Assembly: GCA_946411985.1 (NCBI GenBank) | Contig: CAMKFY010000003.1 | Span: 1-32,288 of the forward strand | Direction: 5' to 3' | DNA length: 32,288 bases | Source of the DNA: an uncultured Clostridiaceae bacterium | Lineage (GTDB): Bacteria; Bacillota; Clostridia; Oscillospirales; Ruminococcaceae | The notes under the pieces: generated by a model | The model's database searches: none | Seen by the model: the letters and a program-made list of their open reading frames with translations, nothing else | What the model was told of the DNA's origin: nothing | Part shown: piece by piece, positions 9,111 to 17,091 of the stretch | How the letters are laid out: every line of letters starts with the position of its first letter | Numbering within the stretch: position 1 is the first letter of the stretch | Made by a program: the position numbers and the translations under genes

Positions 9111-10346
9111 TTAGGTGAGGTTTTTAAATATATATTTTGGGTTTATATCTTTTATGTTCATATATTTTATATCTGCATTTTTTGGTTTGTAGAAATTGTT
9201 AATTATTTCTTTATAATTAGAACCGTATAGTGCCATTATATTGCTTCCATATTGGTCTAGCCCTACGCAGTGCCCCCAGCCTTTAACTTCTAAAACAATT
9301 TCGTTATTTTCAACGCATTTTGGCGTTATGCAATGGCTACGTAAACTAAATAAATTTTTTAGTGTAAAGCTGTTAATTGGCACGCCAAATATTTGAAATT
9401 GCTCTGGGTTATTACTGTTTTTAAATAATTTAGTTATTTTTATGTAGTTTTCTATTTTGTTTGAATTTGCAGGCAATGTTGGGGTAGCAATTTGGTTATT
9501 TTTTTGCTTCTCTTTTTGGATATATTCGTTCACTTTTTTAAATGCGTCTTCTATTTTTATTTTTACAGTTTTTTTATAGTTTTCGTTAAACTGTTTTACA
9601 AAAGTTTCAACATTGCCAAATTTTAATTTTAATTTTGGTTTTTTAATATTTCTATATCTTTGTAATAACCTTTGTTGCTTGGCTTCGTTAAAGGTTTTAA
9701 CAGGGCTAAATTTTGAAGCTAGGTAGGCAACTGGGGCAGTTTTCCAAACATTTTCGTTGTTTTCTGTTCTTCCTGAGCTTATTGTGTGGTATAGGCATTC
9801 TAGGGGAATGCCGTCAATTGTAGGGATTTTTTCTATAACGCTTGAAATTATTTTTTTTAAATATTCTAAATTACTTTTTCCAAATTTCTTTTCACATTCT
9901 CCTAGCGGCTCAAAGCTCTGAAAAACGTTGTTATCTGCTATAAATGTGCCATTTAAACCACATTTTCCTATAGCGTAAGATGCAATGCAAACAGCGCCGG
10001 CTTTTAAAGCTTCGCGGTGAAACATGCCAATTCCATATTCTTTAGCTGTGGCTCCCACAACATAATCTAAAAATGGAATAATCTCCACTGATGAGTTTGG
10101 TAGTTGCACTTTAACAGGGAAATATTTAACTTCTTTTTTACCGGTTTTATATTGCGTGTTCCATTCGGTTAAAAGGTTAGGTGCAGGTTGCGAATTTATA
10201 TTTTCACTGCTTTTAGGAGAATAGCTATGTTTCTGCTGAAGTTTTGGGATTTTTTCGTTCGCAGCTTTTATGCCACCTGCGCACGGCATAATAACAAAAA
10301 AGGAAAAAATTAATAGATATTTTTTTATATTAATCTTAATATTCAT
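9111..10346 (-). CDS. spoIID: Stage II sporulation protein D-like lytic transglycosylase
   Basis: SpoIID is a membrane-anchored peptidoglycan lytic transglycosylase that works with SpoIIP and SpoIIM during engulfment. The 411-residue protein begins with a signal peptide/anchor (about 1-29, KKYLLIFSFFVIMPCAGG). SpoIID/LytB domain motifs follow: DYVVGATAKEYG, FHREALKAGAVCIASYAIG, YHTISSGRTENNENVWK and GWGHCVGLDQYGSNIMALYG. These correspond to the family forms EALKAQAVAARTY, SSGGxTEN and GHGVGMSQYGA. A lysine/asparagine-rich linker of about 60-90 residues (about 225-320) sits before the last motif and makes the protein longer than the roughly 340 residues of the B. subtilis protein. The ATG follows AGAGGA. 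It is isolated from other engulfment genes. Confidence 0.88.
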   Translation of the reverse strand: MNIKINIKKYLLIFSFFVIMPCAGGIKAANEKIPKLQQKHSYSPKSSENINSQPAPNLLTEWNTQYKTGKKEVKYFPVKVQLPNSSVEIIPFLDYVVGATAKEYGIGMFHREALKAGAVCIASYAIGKCGLNGTFIADNNVFQSFEPLGECEKKFGKSNLEYLKKIISSVIEKIPTIDGIPLECLYHTISSGRTENNENVWKTAPVAYLASKFSPVKTFNEAKQQRLLQRYRNIKKPKLKLKFGNVETFVKQFNENYKKTVKIKIEDAFKKVNEYIQKEKQKNNQIATPTLPANSNKIENYIKITKLFKNSNNPEQFQIFGVPINSFTLKNLFSLRSHCITPKCVENNEIVLEVKGWGHCVGLDQYGSNIMALYGSNYKEIINNFYKPKNADIKYMNIKDINPKYIFKNLT

Positions 10347-10377
10347 AACTAAACTTCCTCTCTATTTTTAATTAAAA

Positions 10378-10406
10378 TTGACACAAAATTTCTATTATTG
10401 TATAAT
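10378..10406 (+). promoter_or_regulatory. Consensus sigma-A promoter of the citrate synthase gene
   Basis: TTGACA (10378-10383), a 17-nt spacer and TATAAT (10401-10406) match the sigma-A consensus exactly. The expected start near 10413 leaves a leader of about 110 nt. A 13-bp perfect palindrome GTATAATTTATAC (10400-10412) covers the -10 element and could be an operator or chance in AT-rich DNA. Confidence 0.85.
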
Positions 10407-10429
10407 TTATACTTAAGCTTGATTTTTAA

Positions 10430-10458
10430 ATTTTATGCGTTAATTATGTTAAAGTATT
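10430..10458 (-). promoter_or_regulatory. Possible sigma-E promoter of spoIID
   Basis: On the minus strand AATACTT, a 14-nt spacer and CATAAAAT resemble the sigma-E promoters upstream of spoIVA and sipL in this window (ATATT, 14 nt, CATAAATT). The -35 is one base off and the leader would be about 77 nt. spoIID belongs to the sigma-E regulon in studied species, so the call is plausible but weak. Confidence 0.35.
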
Positions 10459-10521
10459 ATAAGTTATAATTGCTGAATTTGCAAATTTATATTTATTTTT
10501 TTATATTTAAGGGGGTATTTC

Positions 10522-11895
10522 ATGCTTTTTAAAACTCCAAACTATTCTGCAGACAAAAAACGGGCAATAGACATTTTGTGTAAGGAGTTTATTAAGAATA
10601 ATAATATAGAGTCTGAGCTTTTTTCTTCATACAACGTTAAAAGAGGGCTTAGAAATGCCGATGGAACCGGTGTTTTGGCTGGCTTAACTCTAATATGCAA
10701 TGTGCATGGCTATGTAATAGATGAGGGCGAAAAAAAGCCAGAGGAAGGCAAACTCATCTATAGAAATTATAATATTAAAGACATAGTTGGCGATTGCATT
10801 AAAAGTAAAAGGTTTGGCTTTGAAGAGGTTATATATTTGTTGCTGTTTGGGACGCTGCCTACCAAACAAGAAATAAAATATTTTAAAGATGTTCTTGCAA
10901 TGTATAGAGAGCTGCCAGATGGCTTTGTGGAAGATGTTATTTTAAAAAAACCTTCTAAAAATATAATGAATAAGATGCAATCCTGTTTATTAGCACTATA
11001 CACCTATGACGATTTTGCAGATGTTACTACAATAGACCAAGAGCTTAGAAGGGCAATTGAAATAATAGCTAGAATGTCTAATATTATGATATATGCCTAT
11101 CATGCTAAATGTAAAGCTTTTGATAAGGCAAGCTTAGTTCTTCATAATGTAAACCCTAGCGAAAACATAGCTCAAAGCATACTTTCTACGCTAAGAATAG
11201 ACAGGAAATACACATTTGAAGAAGCAAGCATTTTAGATGTTTTGCTTATGTTGCACGCAGAGCATGGCGGTGGAAATAATTCTACTTTTACGTGCAGATG
11301 TTTAACTTCCACAGGCACAGATTCTTACTCTGCCTACGCTGGGGCTATAGGCTCTTTAAAAGGGCCAAAGCATGGAGGGGCAAACCTTAAGGTGGTGTAT
11401 ATGCTAAAAGATATAATGGAAAATGTGTCTAATTGGGAAGATTTAGATGAGTTAGAATGTTATATAGAAAAAATATTAAATAAGCAAGCAGGAGATAGAA
11501 CCGGTTTAATTTATGGTATGGGGCACGCGGTGTATACAAAATCCGACCCTAGAGCGGTTATACTTAAAAAATCTGCTGAATCATTAGCAAAAGGCACAGA
11601 ATTTGAAAAAGAGTTTAGGCTAATTGAAAATGTGGAGAGGGTGGCTTGTTTAGCGTTTTCCAAAAAAAAACCGAATAAGAAAATAATTTGTGCTAATGTA
11701 GATATGTATTCTGGGTTTGTATATAAAATGCTAGGAATTCCTTTAGAGCTTTATACGCCACTTTTTGCCACTGCAAGAATAGCTGGTTGGGCAGCTCATA
11801 GAATGGAGGAGCTTTTAACAGCAAAAAGAATAATTAGGCCAGCTTATAAGCCTGTTAACAAAGAACGAGCCTATGTATCGCTGTCTGAGCGGTAG
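10522..11895 (+). CDS. gltA: Citrate synthase
   Basis: The enzyme condenses acetyl-CoA with oxaloacetate to citrate. The 457-residue protein carries the expected catalytic triad in context: H284 in GPKHGGAN, H335 in GMGHAVYTKSDPRA and D394 in NVDMYSG. Also visible is EHGGGNNSTF (H248). The N-terminal extension (about 1-60) is of the kind seen in clostridial citrate synthases. In fermentative Clostridia the enzyme usually feeds 2-oxoglutarate and glutamate synthesis rather than a full TCA cycle; aconitase and isocitrate dehydrogenase are not in the window. The ATG follows GGGGGT. An unknown membrane-protein gene follows after 50 bp and may be co-transcribed. Confidence 0.95.
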   Translation: MLFKTPNYSADKKRAIDILCKEFIKNNNIESELFSSYNVKRGLRNADGTGVLAGLTLICNVHGYVIDEGEKKPEEGKLIYRNYNIKDIVGDCIKSKRFGFEEVIYLLLFGTLPTKQEIKYFKDVLAMYRELPDGFVEDVILKKPSKNIMNKMQSCLLALYTYDDFADVTTIDQELRRAIEIIARMSNIMIYAYHAKCKAFDKASLVLHNVNPSENIAQSILSTLRIDRKYTFEEASILDVLLMLHAEHGGGNNSTFTCRCLTSTGTDSYSAYAGAIGSLKGPKHGGANLKVVYMLKDIMENVSNWEDLDELECYIEKILNKQAGDRTGLIYGMGHAVYTKSDPRAVILKKSAESLAKGTEFEKEFRLIENVERVACLAFSKKKPNKKIICANVDMYSGFVYKMLGIPLELYTPLFATARIAGWAAHRMEELLTAKRIIRPAYKPVNKERAYVSLSER

Positions 11896-11945
11896 GGGTT
11901 GTTTGGTAGTTTTTATTGTTTAGCGTATTGAAAGGAAATTATTAT

Positions 11946-12878
11946 ATGAGAAAATTTTTTAGTTCTAATATATTTAGCGCTGTGTTTATATTTTTGTTTG
12001 TTGTTTTTTCTTCAGTTATAAGATATTTTCAGTTAGAATGTTTTACCGATTATAATTTTGGAAGTTATAATTACAACGCAGATTATTATATTTTCAATTT
12101 TCATATTTTTCCTAAACTTTTAACATATATTGTTTATTCTTCTGTTTTTATTTATTTTGTTGTTGTTTTGCTTTTTAGTTTGCTTAAAAGCGGCAAAGGT
12201 ATAACAACATTTTCTGTTGCAAAAGATAGTGAAAATAAAATTCTTAGCGTTTGTTCTTTATTTCTTGCAGTGGCTTATTTTGTTTGCTCTATTTTTTATA
12301 TATTAGATGTTAAAACTTTGTTTGCTCCAGATGAAGATTTTAGTATTGTTGTTATTTTTATATTTATGTTTCAGCTGCTTTGTTGTGGCACCTTTATATA
12401 TTTTTTCTGTTGCTTGCGGTTTGGTAGGCTTTTTAATAAAAAGAACTTGTTAAATATAGTTTTTATATTTCCAATTTTATGGAGTATTTTAAGAGTGCTT
12501 AGTATTATGTCTTTTAAATATTTTTTAATGTTAACTCCAAGGGAAACACTTCTTACAAGTTTAAAAACTGCTAGCGTTTGCTTATTTTTCTTTTATTTTG
12601 GAAAATTTGTTGTTGGCATGCATTCGAAAAATAATGAGAATAAATTGTTTTTCGCTTCATATATGGCTGTATTTTTAAGTTTTGTTAATATATTGCCGAA
12701 ATTTGTGTTTTATTTTAAAAATATTATAAATAGTGTTGGAGGTTTTGGGTCATACTATGTGTATAATGTGGATGTTTTAAAAGGCTATAATTTTGTTTTT
12801 ATAGATTTTTGTGTAGCAATTTTCATATTAATGTTTTTGTGTAGCTATAGGTTGGCTTGGAAGCGTAACGTTAAGTAA
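11946..12878 (+). CDS. Polytopic membrane protein of unknown function
   Basis: The 310-residue protein is dominated by phenylalanine-, isoleucine- and valine-rich hydrophobic stretches, about eight by eye: near residues 8-30, 45-67, 83-104, 115-138, 152-176, 190-212, 221-245 and 278-300. Loops are short and basic residues concentrate on one side. I recognise no catalytic motif or named family. I chose ATG 11946 because AAAGGA lies 9 nt upstream; a TTG at 11916 would add ten residues with no ribosome site. It sits between citrate synthase and a D,D-carboxypeptidase gene in the same direction, which suggests an envelope role at most. Confidence 0.8.
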   Translation: MRKFFSSNIFSAVFIFLFVVFSSVIRYFQLECFTDYNFGSYNYNADYYIFNFHIFPKLLTYIVYSSVFIYFVVVLLFSLLKSGKGITTFSVAKDSENKILSVCSLFLAVAYFVCSIFYILDVKTLFAPDEDFSIVVIFIFMFQLLCCGTFIYFFCCLRFGRLFNKKNLLNIVFIFPILWSILRVLSIMSFKYFLMLTPRETLLTSLKTASVCLFFFYFGKFVVGMHSKNNENKLFFASYMAVFLSFVNILPKFVFYFKNIINSVGGFGSYYVYNVDVLKGYNFVFIDFCVAIFILMFLCSYRLAWKRNVK

Positions 12879-12965
12879 TATTTTAATTTTATATTAGAAG
12901 TTTTTACGGTTGTTAATAAAATTTATAAAACAAGCATATTAATTTTTAAAAAAAGAGGTGTTTGT

Positions 12966-14183
12966 ATGAGGTTTAAAAATTTTTTATTTTGTATTTTAAT
13001 GCTTGTTTTTGCTGTTCCTATTCAAATTGTTTATGCTGCTGTGGCTGTTAAAAAATATGACATTAATGAGTTGCCAGCTAAAAATTATATTTTGGTGGAT
13101 GCTAAAAGTGGCCAGGTGTTATATGCGAAAAATGCAGATGTACGTTGTTCTATAGGCTCTATGACAAAAATTATGGTTATGCTAAAAACTGCAGAACTTA
13201 TAGATGATGGAATAATAACACTCGACGACGTTGTTAAAGTTACAGAAACTGCTCATCCAACCGATAATGGCGAAACTGTTGTTTGGTTGGAAATTGGCGA
13301 AAAAATTACAGTTCGTGAGCTTTTATTGGCTGTGGCTTTGAGGTCCGCTGGCGATGCTGCAAGAACTTTGGCAGAATATATTTCATATAAAGACAATGAA
13401 TCTAAAGATATAGAAATTGTGGGCAGCGAGGAAGCTGGAGTGCAGCTTATGAACGATAAAGCAAAAGATTTGTTTATGACTAATACACATTTTTCTAATG
13501 CTGCAGGTATGGATGACGATGAAAATTATTCAACCGCGAGAGATGTGGCTAAAATGGCTAGAGAGCTGCTTTTAAAACACAAATGGATAACAGGGTTCAC
13601 ATCTAAAAAGGAGGCCATAATTAGAGATGGGCAAAGCAAACTAAACAACACAAATACAATGTTGCTTTCTGGCTATAATGGTTGCAACGGGCTAAAAACC
13701 GGCACCACAGATGACGCTGGGCTTTGCCTTTGTGGCACTGCTGAAAGAAACAAAAGGCTTTTAATAGCTGTAAGCGTTGGCAGTAATCGACAAATGGAAA
13801 GAATAGACACAATAAAATCTTTATTTGATTATGGGTTTAACAATTTTGCAAATTTGAATGTTAGTAAAGAAAAAATTAGTAATAGGTTGGTTAATGTTTC
13901 AAGAGGGCAAGAGCCTTTTGTTGGCATAGAATTGGAAGATGAAGACGTTTTGCCTTTAATTAATAAAAAGGATATTAATAAGGTGCAAACAGAGGTAGAT
14001 TTGTATGATAATGTTAAAGCTCCTGTTAAAAAGGGGGATGTTGTGGGGAAGTATAGATATTTTTTAGGTGACGAAGAAATTTGTAGTAAAAATTTGGTGT
14101 CTACTGGCAGCGTAAAAGAGATAAATTGGTTTTATTTGTTTAGTTCGGTGTTTAAAAGCTTTTTTTGTGACGCAGGTATTTAA
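12966..14183 (+). CDS. D-alanyl-D-alanine carboxypeptidase (DacF/PBP5 type) with altered SxN motif
   Basis: The 405-residue protein has a signal peptide (1-24), an S11 transpeptidase-like domain, a PBP5-type C-terminal beta domain (about 280-380) and a hydrophobic tail that may anchor it. The family trims the terminal D-Ala of peptidoglycan stem peptides outside the membrane. SxxK is intact as SMTK (65-68) and KTGT is intact (244-247). The SxN motif, normally SAN or SGN, reads S127-A-G129, so the conserved Asn is Gly (codon 13350-13352). Activity may be changed or lost. ATG at 12966 follows AGAGGTG by 6 nt. It could be the dacF or dacA orthologue; context does not decide. Confidence 0.9.
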   Translation: MRFKNFLFCILMLVFAVPIQIVYAAVAVKKYDINELPAKNYILVDAKSGQVLYAKNADVRCSIGSMTKIMVMLKTAELIDDGIITLDDVVKVTETAHPTDNGETVVWLEIGEKITVRELLLAVALRSAGDAARTLAEYISYKDNESKDIEIVGSEEAGVQLMNDKAKDLFMTNTHFSNAAGMDDDENYSTARDVAKMARELLLKHKWITGFTSKKEAIIRDGQSKLNNTNTMLLSGYNGCNGLKTGTTDDAGLCLCGTAERNKRLLIAVSVGSNRQMERIDTIKSLFDYGFNNFANLNVSKEKISNRLVNVSRGQEPFVGIELEDEDVLPLINKKDINKVQTEVDLYDNVKAPVKKGDVVGKYRYFLGDEEICSKNLVSTGSVKEINWFYLFSSVFKSFFCDAGI

Positions 14184-14260
14184 AAAATTATGTTTATTAT
14201 GTTTTGCTGAGCATTATTAAAAAATATTTGTGAAATATATAAAAAAATGTAGAATTTTAT

Positions 14261-14289
14261 TTGAAAAAAATTTTCTATAGTGTTAAACT
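14261..14289 (+). promoter_or_regulatory. Possible sigma-A promoter of pgi
   Basis: TTGAAA, a 17-nt spacer and TAAACT stand 42 nt upstream of the pgi start. The -10 matches four of six consensus bases. No terminator was seen after the preceding gene, so read-through is also possible. Confidence 0.4.
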
Positions 14290-14330
14290 AATATTGTTGT
14301 TTTATTTTTAAAAATTGAAGGAGTTTTTGT

Positions 14331-15665
14331 ATGTCTATTTGTTTAAACGCTAAATATTTAGAAAATTTTATTAAAGATTACGAATTTGAGAATATATTTC
14401 CATTTATTCAGAAGGCGCACGAAATTATTAATAACAAAACTGGTGCTGGCAATAATTTTTTAGGTTGGTTAAATTTGCCGGTTAATTATAATAAAGAGGA
14501 GTTTGAGAGGGTAGTTAAGGCTGCAGAGAAGATAAAAAAAGATTCAAAAGTTCTTGTTGTTATTGGCATTGGAGGCTCATATCTTGGCGCGAGAGCTGTA
14601 ATAGAAGCGCTAAATTCGCCTATGCATAACCTCTTAAGAGAAGACGTGCCTAAAATATATTTTGTGGGCAATAGCATTAGCCCAACATATTTAAATGATA
14701 TAATTAAGCTTTGTAAAGATAAAGATTTTAGTGTTAATGTTATATCAAAATCTGGAACTACAACAGAGCCTGCTTTAGCTTTTAGGATATTTAAAAAAAT
14801 GTTGGAGGATAGGTATGGTGAACAGGGTGCTAAATCTAGAATATATTGCACCACAGACAAAGAAAAGGGTGTTTTGCGGAGCCTTGCTTTAAAAAATGGG
14901 TATGAAACATTTTGCGTTCCGGATGACGTTGGTGGTAGGTTTTCTGTTCTTACTGCTGTAGGCTTGCTTGCCATTGCGGTATCTGGTTTAAATGTGAATA
15001 GGCTAATGGAGGGCGCTGCGAAAGCTATGGCAGATTTTTCAATTTGCGATTTAAATAAAAATTGTTGCTATAAATATGCTGCTATTCGTAATATTTTGCA
15101 TAGAAAAGGCAAGATGGTGGAGATGTTGGTGTCTTATTTTCCAAACCTTTTGCTGCTTGGGGAATGGTTTAAACAGCTTTTTGGTGAAAGTGAGGGTAAA
15201 GATGGGAAGGGAATTTTTCCAGCATCCGCAATTTTTTCTACAGATTTGCATTCTTTAGGGCAATATATTCAGGAAGGCTCCAAAATATTATTTGAAACTG
15301 TTATAAACATAAAGTCTCCAAAGGAAGATTTTTATATTAAGCAGGTGGAAGATAATTTTGATGGCCTTAATTTTTTAGCAAATCAAAATATGGGAGATAT
15401 TGTTCAGAAGGTTTTAAAAGCCACAGTTTTAGCACATACAAGTGGCATGGTTCCAAATGTTATTTTAGAATTGGAAAGGTTAAGCGAGTTTGAGGTTGGT
15501 TATATTATATATTTTTTTGAGAAGGCTTGCGCCATGTCTGGCTACCTTTTAGGGGTAAACCCTTTTAATCAGCCAGGCGTGGAAAGTTATAAAAAAAATA
15601 TGTTTGCTCTTTTGGGTAAGCCGGGGTATGAAAACGTTAGAGCTAGCATTTTAGGAAATATTTAA
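14331..15665 (+). CDS. pgi: Glucose-6-phosphate isomerase
   Basis: The enzyme interconverts glucose-6-phosphate and fructose-6-phosphate in glycolysis. The 444-residue length is that of the short Firmicutes form. Motifs: VVIGIGGSYLGARAVIEAL and VISKSGTTTEPALAFRI (SIS sugar-phosphate sites), DDVGGRFSVLTAVGL, GEWFKQLFGESEGKDGKGIF, STDLHSLGQYIQEG, and the C-terminal NPFNQPGVESYK with the conserved lysine. ATG follows AAGGAG. The stop codon lies only 1 bp upstream of the rnpB -35 box, so pgi transcripts would read into rnpB. Confidence 0.97.
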   Translation: MSICLNAKYLENFIKDYEFENIFPFIQKAHEIINNKTGAGNNFLGWLNLPVNYNKEEFERVVKAAEKIKKDSKVLVVIGIGGSYLGARAVIEALNSPMHNLLREDVPKIYFVGNSISPTYLNDIIKLCKDKDFSVNVISKSGTTTEPALAFRIFKKMLEDRYGEQGAKSRIYCTTDKEKGVLRSLALKNGYETFCVPDDVGGRFSVLTAVGLLAIAVSGLNVNRLMEGAAKAMADFSICDLNKNCCYKYAAIRNILHRKGKMVEMLVSYFPNLLLLGEWFKQLFGESEGKDGKGIFPASAIFSTDLHSLGQYIQEGSKILFETVINIKSPKEDFYIKQVEDNFDGLNFLANQNMGDIVQKVLKATVLAHTSGMVPNVILELERLSEFEVGYIIYFFEKACAMSGYLLGVNPFNQPGVESYKKNMFALLGKPGYENVRASILGNI

Positions 15666-15666
15666 A

Positions 15667-15695
15667 TTGACACGTTATATATATTTTGCTAAAAT
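15667..15695 (+). promoter_or_regulatory. Sigma-A promoter of rnpB
   Basis: TTGACA (15667-15672), a 17-nt spacer and TAAAAT (15690-15695). The predicted start, 7-8 nt downstream, coincides with base 15703, where helix P1 of RNase P RNA begins. Confidence 0.88.
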
Positions 15696-15702
15696 TAAGT
15701 TT

Positions 15703-16040
15703 GTGTAAGTGAGCTGTGTGGTAGCGCCTTTTTAAAAGGTGAGGAAAGTCCGAGCACCGCAGGACAAAAATACCTGTTAACGGCAGGCGGAGGCAACTCT
15801 AGGGAAAGTGCAACAGAAATAAACCGCCCAAACTTTTGTTTGAGTAAGGATGGAAAGGCGAGGTAAGAGCTCACCGGAACACAGGAGACTGTGTTGCCAT
15901 GTAAACCCTATTTGGTGCAACATCAGCAGAAAATATCGCTGGTCCGGCGTTTTCGAAAGATGGCTAGAACATTGCGGCGACGCATTGTGAAGATAGATTA
16001 CCACAACAACAGAACTCGGCTTATAGGCTCAGTTACACAG
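15703..16040 (+). ncRNA. rnpB: RNase P RNA (catalytic RNA of tRNA 5' processing)
   Basis: The universally conserved elements appear in order: GAGGAAAGTCCGAGC (P4 5' side), CAGAAA, GGATGGAAAGGCGAGGTAAG, AGCTCACCGG, and near the 3' end AGATAGATTACCAC and ACAGAACTCGGCTTATAGG. The ends can be set by helix P1: GTGTAA-G-TGAGC from 15703 pairs with GCTCA-G-TTACAC ending at 16038, 11 pairs and one internal G/G mismatch. The length of about 338 nt is typical. The protein subunit gene rnpA is not in the window. Confidence 0.97.
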
Positions 16041-16042
16041 TG

Positions 16043-16085
16043 TTTTAAAGTATGCAGTAACTTTCTGTATACTTTAAAATTTTAT
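16043..16085 (+). terminator. Rho-independent terminator of rnpB, overlapping the pyrE 3' end
   Basis: A 15-bp stem (16043-16057 with 16065-16079, one G-T pair) and a 7-nt loop, followed by TTTTAT. The hairpin contains the pyrE stop codon (16045-16047) on the opposite strand; on that strand no T-run follows, so it serves mainly rnpB. Confidence 0.85.
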
Positions 16086-16704
16086 CTATATATTTTGCAT
16101 ATTTTTCATTATTTTTAATATATTCTATTATATCTTTTATGTTAATTAATGAGTGAACTTTTATTCCATAGTTTTCTTCTAGTTCTACAGATGCTTTAAT
16201 ATTTTTTTCTTTTGCAAGCTCACACCTATCCACCAAAACGAATAGATTGTTGCATATTATTTTATATTTATGCTTTATTTTTGGGAGTACCTCTTTTATA
16301 GCTGTTCCTGCTGTTAGCACGTCTTCAATTATTATTATTTTTTCGTTATCTTTTGGAATATATCCTATAAAAGTGCCGCCTTCACCGTGATCTTTCTCTT
16401 CTTTTCTGTTAAAAAAGAAAGGCTTGTTAATGTTATATTCGCTATATAGGTGGTTACAGCAGTTAACTACAAGTGGTATGCCTTTGTATGCTGGCCCAAA
16501 CATTGCACTATAGCTCACATTGCTATTTATTATAAGTTTGGCGTAGAATTTGCCTAATGTGTTTAGTTGCTTGCCATATTTAAAATTTCCAGTGTTTATG
16601 AAGTATGGTGTATTTCTGCCGCTTTTTGTAGTAAATTCACCAAAGATTAATATATTAGAATCTATTAAAAATGATATAAAATCTTTTTTTTCGTTTAAGT
16701 TCAT
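16045..16704 (-). CDS. pyrE: Orotate phosphoribosyltransferase
   Basis: PyrE joins orotate to PRPP to form OMP in pyrimidine synthesis. The 219-residue protein has GPAYKGIPL (family GPAYKGI), the flexible-loop sequence RKEEKDHGEGGTFIG, and the PRPP-binding motif IIIIEDVLTAGTA. I chose ATG 16704 because GGAG lies 8 nt upstream; a GTG at 16722 would add six residues. The gene stands alone, away from other pyr genes, behind a good sigma-A promoter. Its last twelve codons form the antisense of the rnpB terminator stem, so sequence there is constrained on both strands. Confidence 0.95.
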   Translation of the reverse strand: MNLNEKKDFISFLIDSNILIFGEFTTKSGRNTPYFINTGNFKYGKQLNTLGKFYAKLIINSNVSYSAMFGPAYKGIPLVVNCCNHLYSEYNINKPFFFNRKEEKDHGEGGTFIGYIPKDNEKIIIIEDVLTAGTAIKEVLPKIKHKYKIICNNLFVLVDRCELAKEKNIKASVELEENYGIKVHSLINIKDIIEYIKNNEKYAKYIDKILKYTESYCIL

Positions 16705-16753
16705 AGTAAAAACTCCATTCACAGTTTGAAAAATTATATTTTTAACAACATAA

Positions 16754-16782
16754 AATATATTATAAAACGTAGATTATGTCAA
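16754..16782 (-). promoter_or_regulatory. Sigma-A promoter of pyrE
   Basis: On the minus strand TTGACA (16782-16777), a 17-nt spacer and TATATT (16759-16754), about 50 nt upstream of the chosen ATG. No PyrR-type attenuator hairpin is visible in the short leader. Confidence 0.75.
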
Positions 16783-16830
16783 TAATACTAACAATAGCTT
16801 TGAATATTTAAAATTGGATGTAATGTTTGC

Positions 16831-16865
16831 AAAAAAGGTTAGCTATAGAAATAGCCAACCTTTTT
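16831..16865 (-). terminator. Intrinsic terminator downstream of the 16888-17411 gene remnant
   Basis: A hairpin with arms 16832-16846 and 16851-16865 and a 4-nt loop. On the minus strand the one imperfect position is a G-U pair and a TTTTTT run follows; on the plus strand it would be an A/C mismatch. This points to termination of minus-strand transcripts from the unknown gene. Confidence 0.75.
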
Positions 16866-16887
16866 GTTTGTGTTTTTTTCTGTATAT

Positions 16888-17091
16888 TTATTCGAGAGTT
16901 TTAAGATTTTTGTTCGTAAATATATTGTTTATAAAATCTTTAATAAGGTTATCTATTTGCAGCGAATGAGTATGTTTATTAACTAATTCATTGTTTAATG
17001 TATTTCTGTTTTTAAAATTATAATCTAAAGTTTTACGTTCAGCTTGGTATGTTTTATTTTTTGTTTTATTTTGCCTATTTTCTTCCGGCAA
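16888..17091 (-). pseudogene. Probable frameshifted C-terminal part of the secreted protein encoded at 17025-17411
   Basis: This reading frame overlaps the 3' end of the upstream ORF in another frame and has no ribosome site of its own. Adding one A to the A6 run on the minus strand (17057-17062) would join it to the upstream frame and give a protein of about 180 residues, ending shortly before the terminator at 16831-16865. The tail is hydrophilic and rich in Asn, Lys and Thr. I do not recognise it. Confidence 0.45.

Noticed and set aside
15777..16118. ORFs of 75 codons on both strands over the RNase P RNA
   Set aside because: The sequence is rnpB; the frames are incidental.
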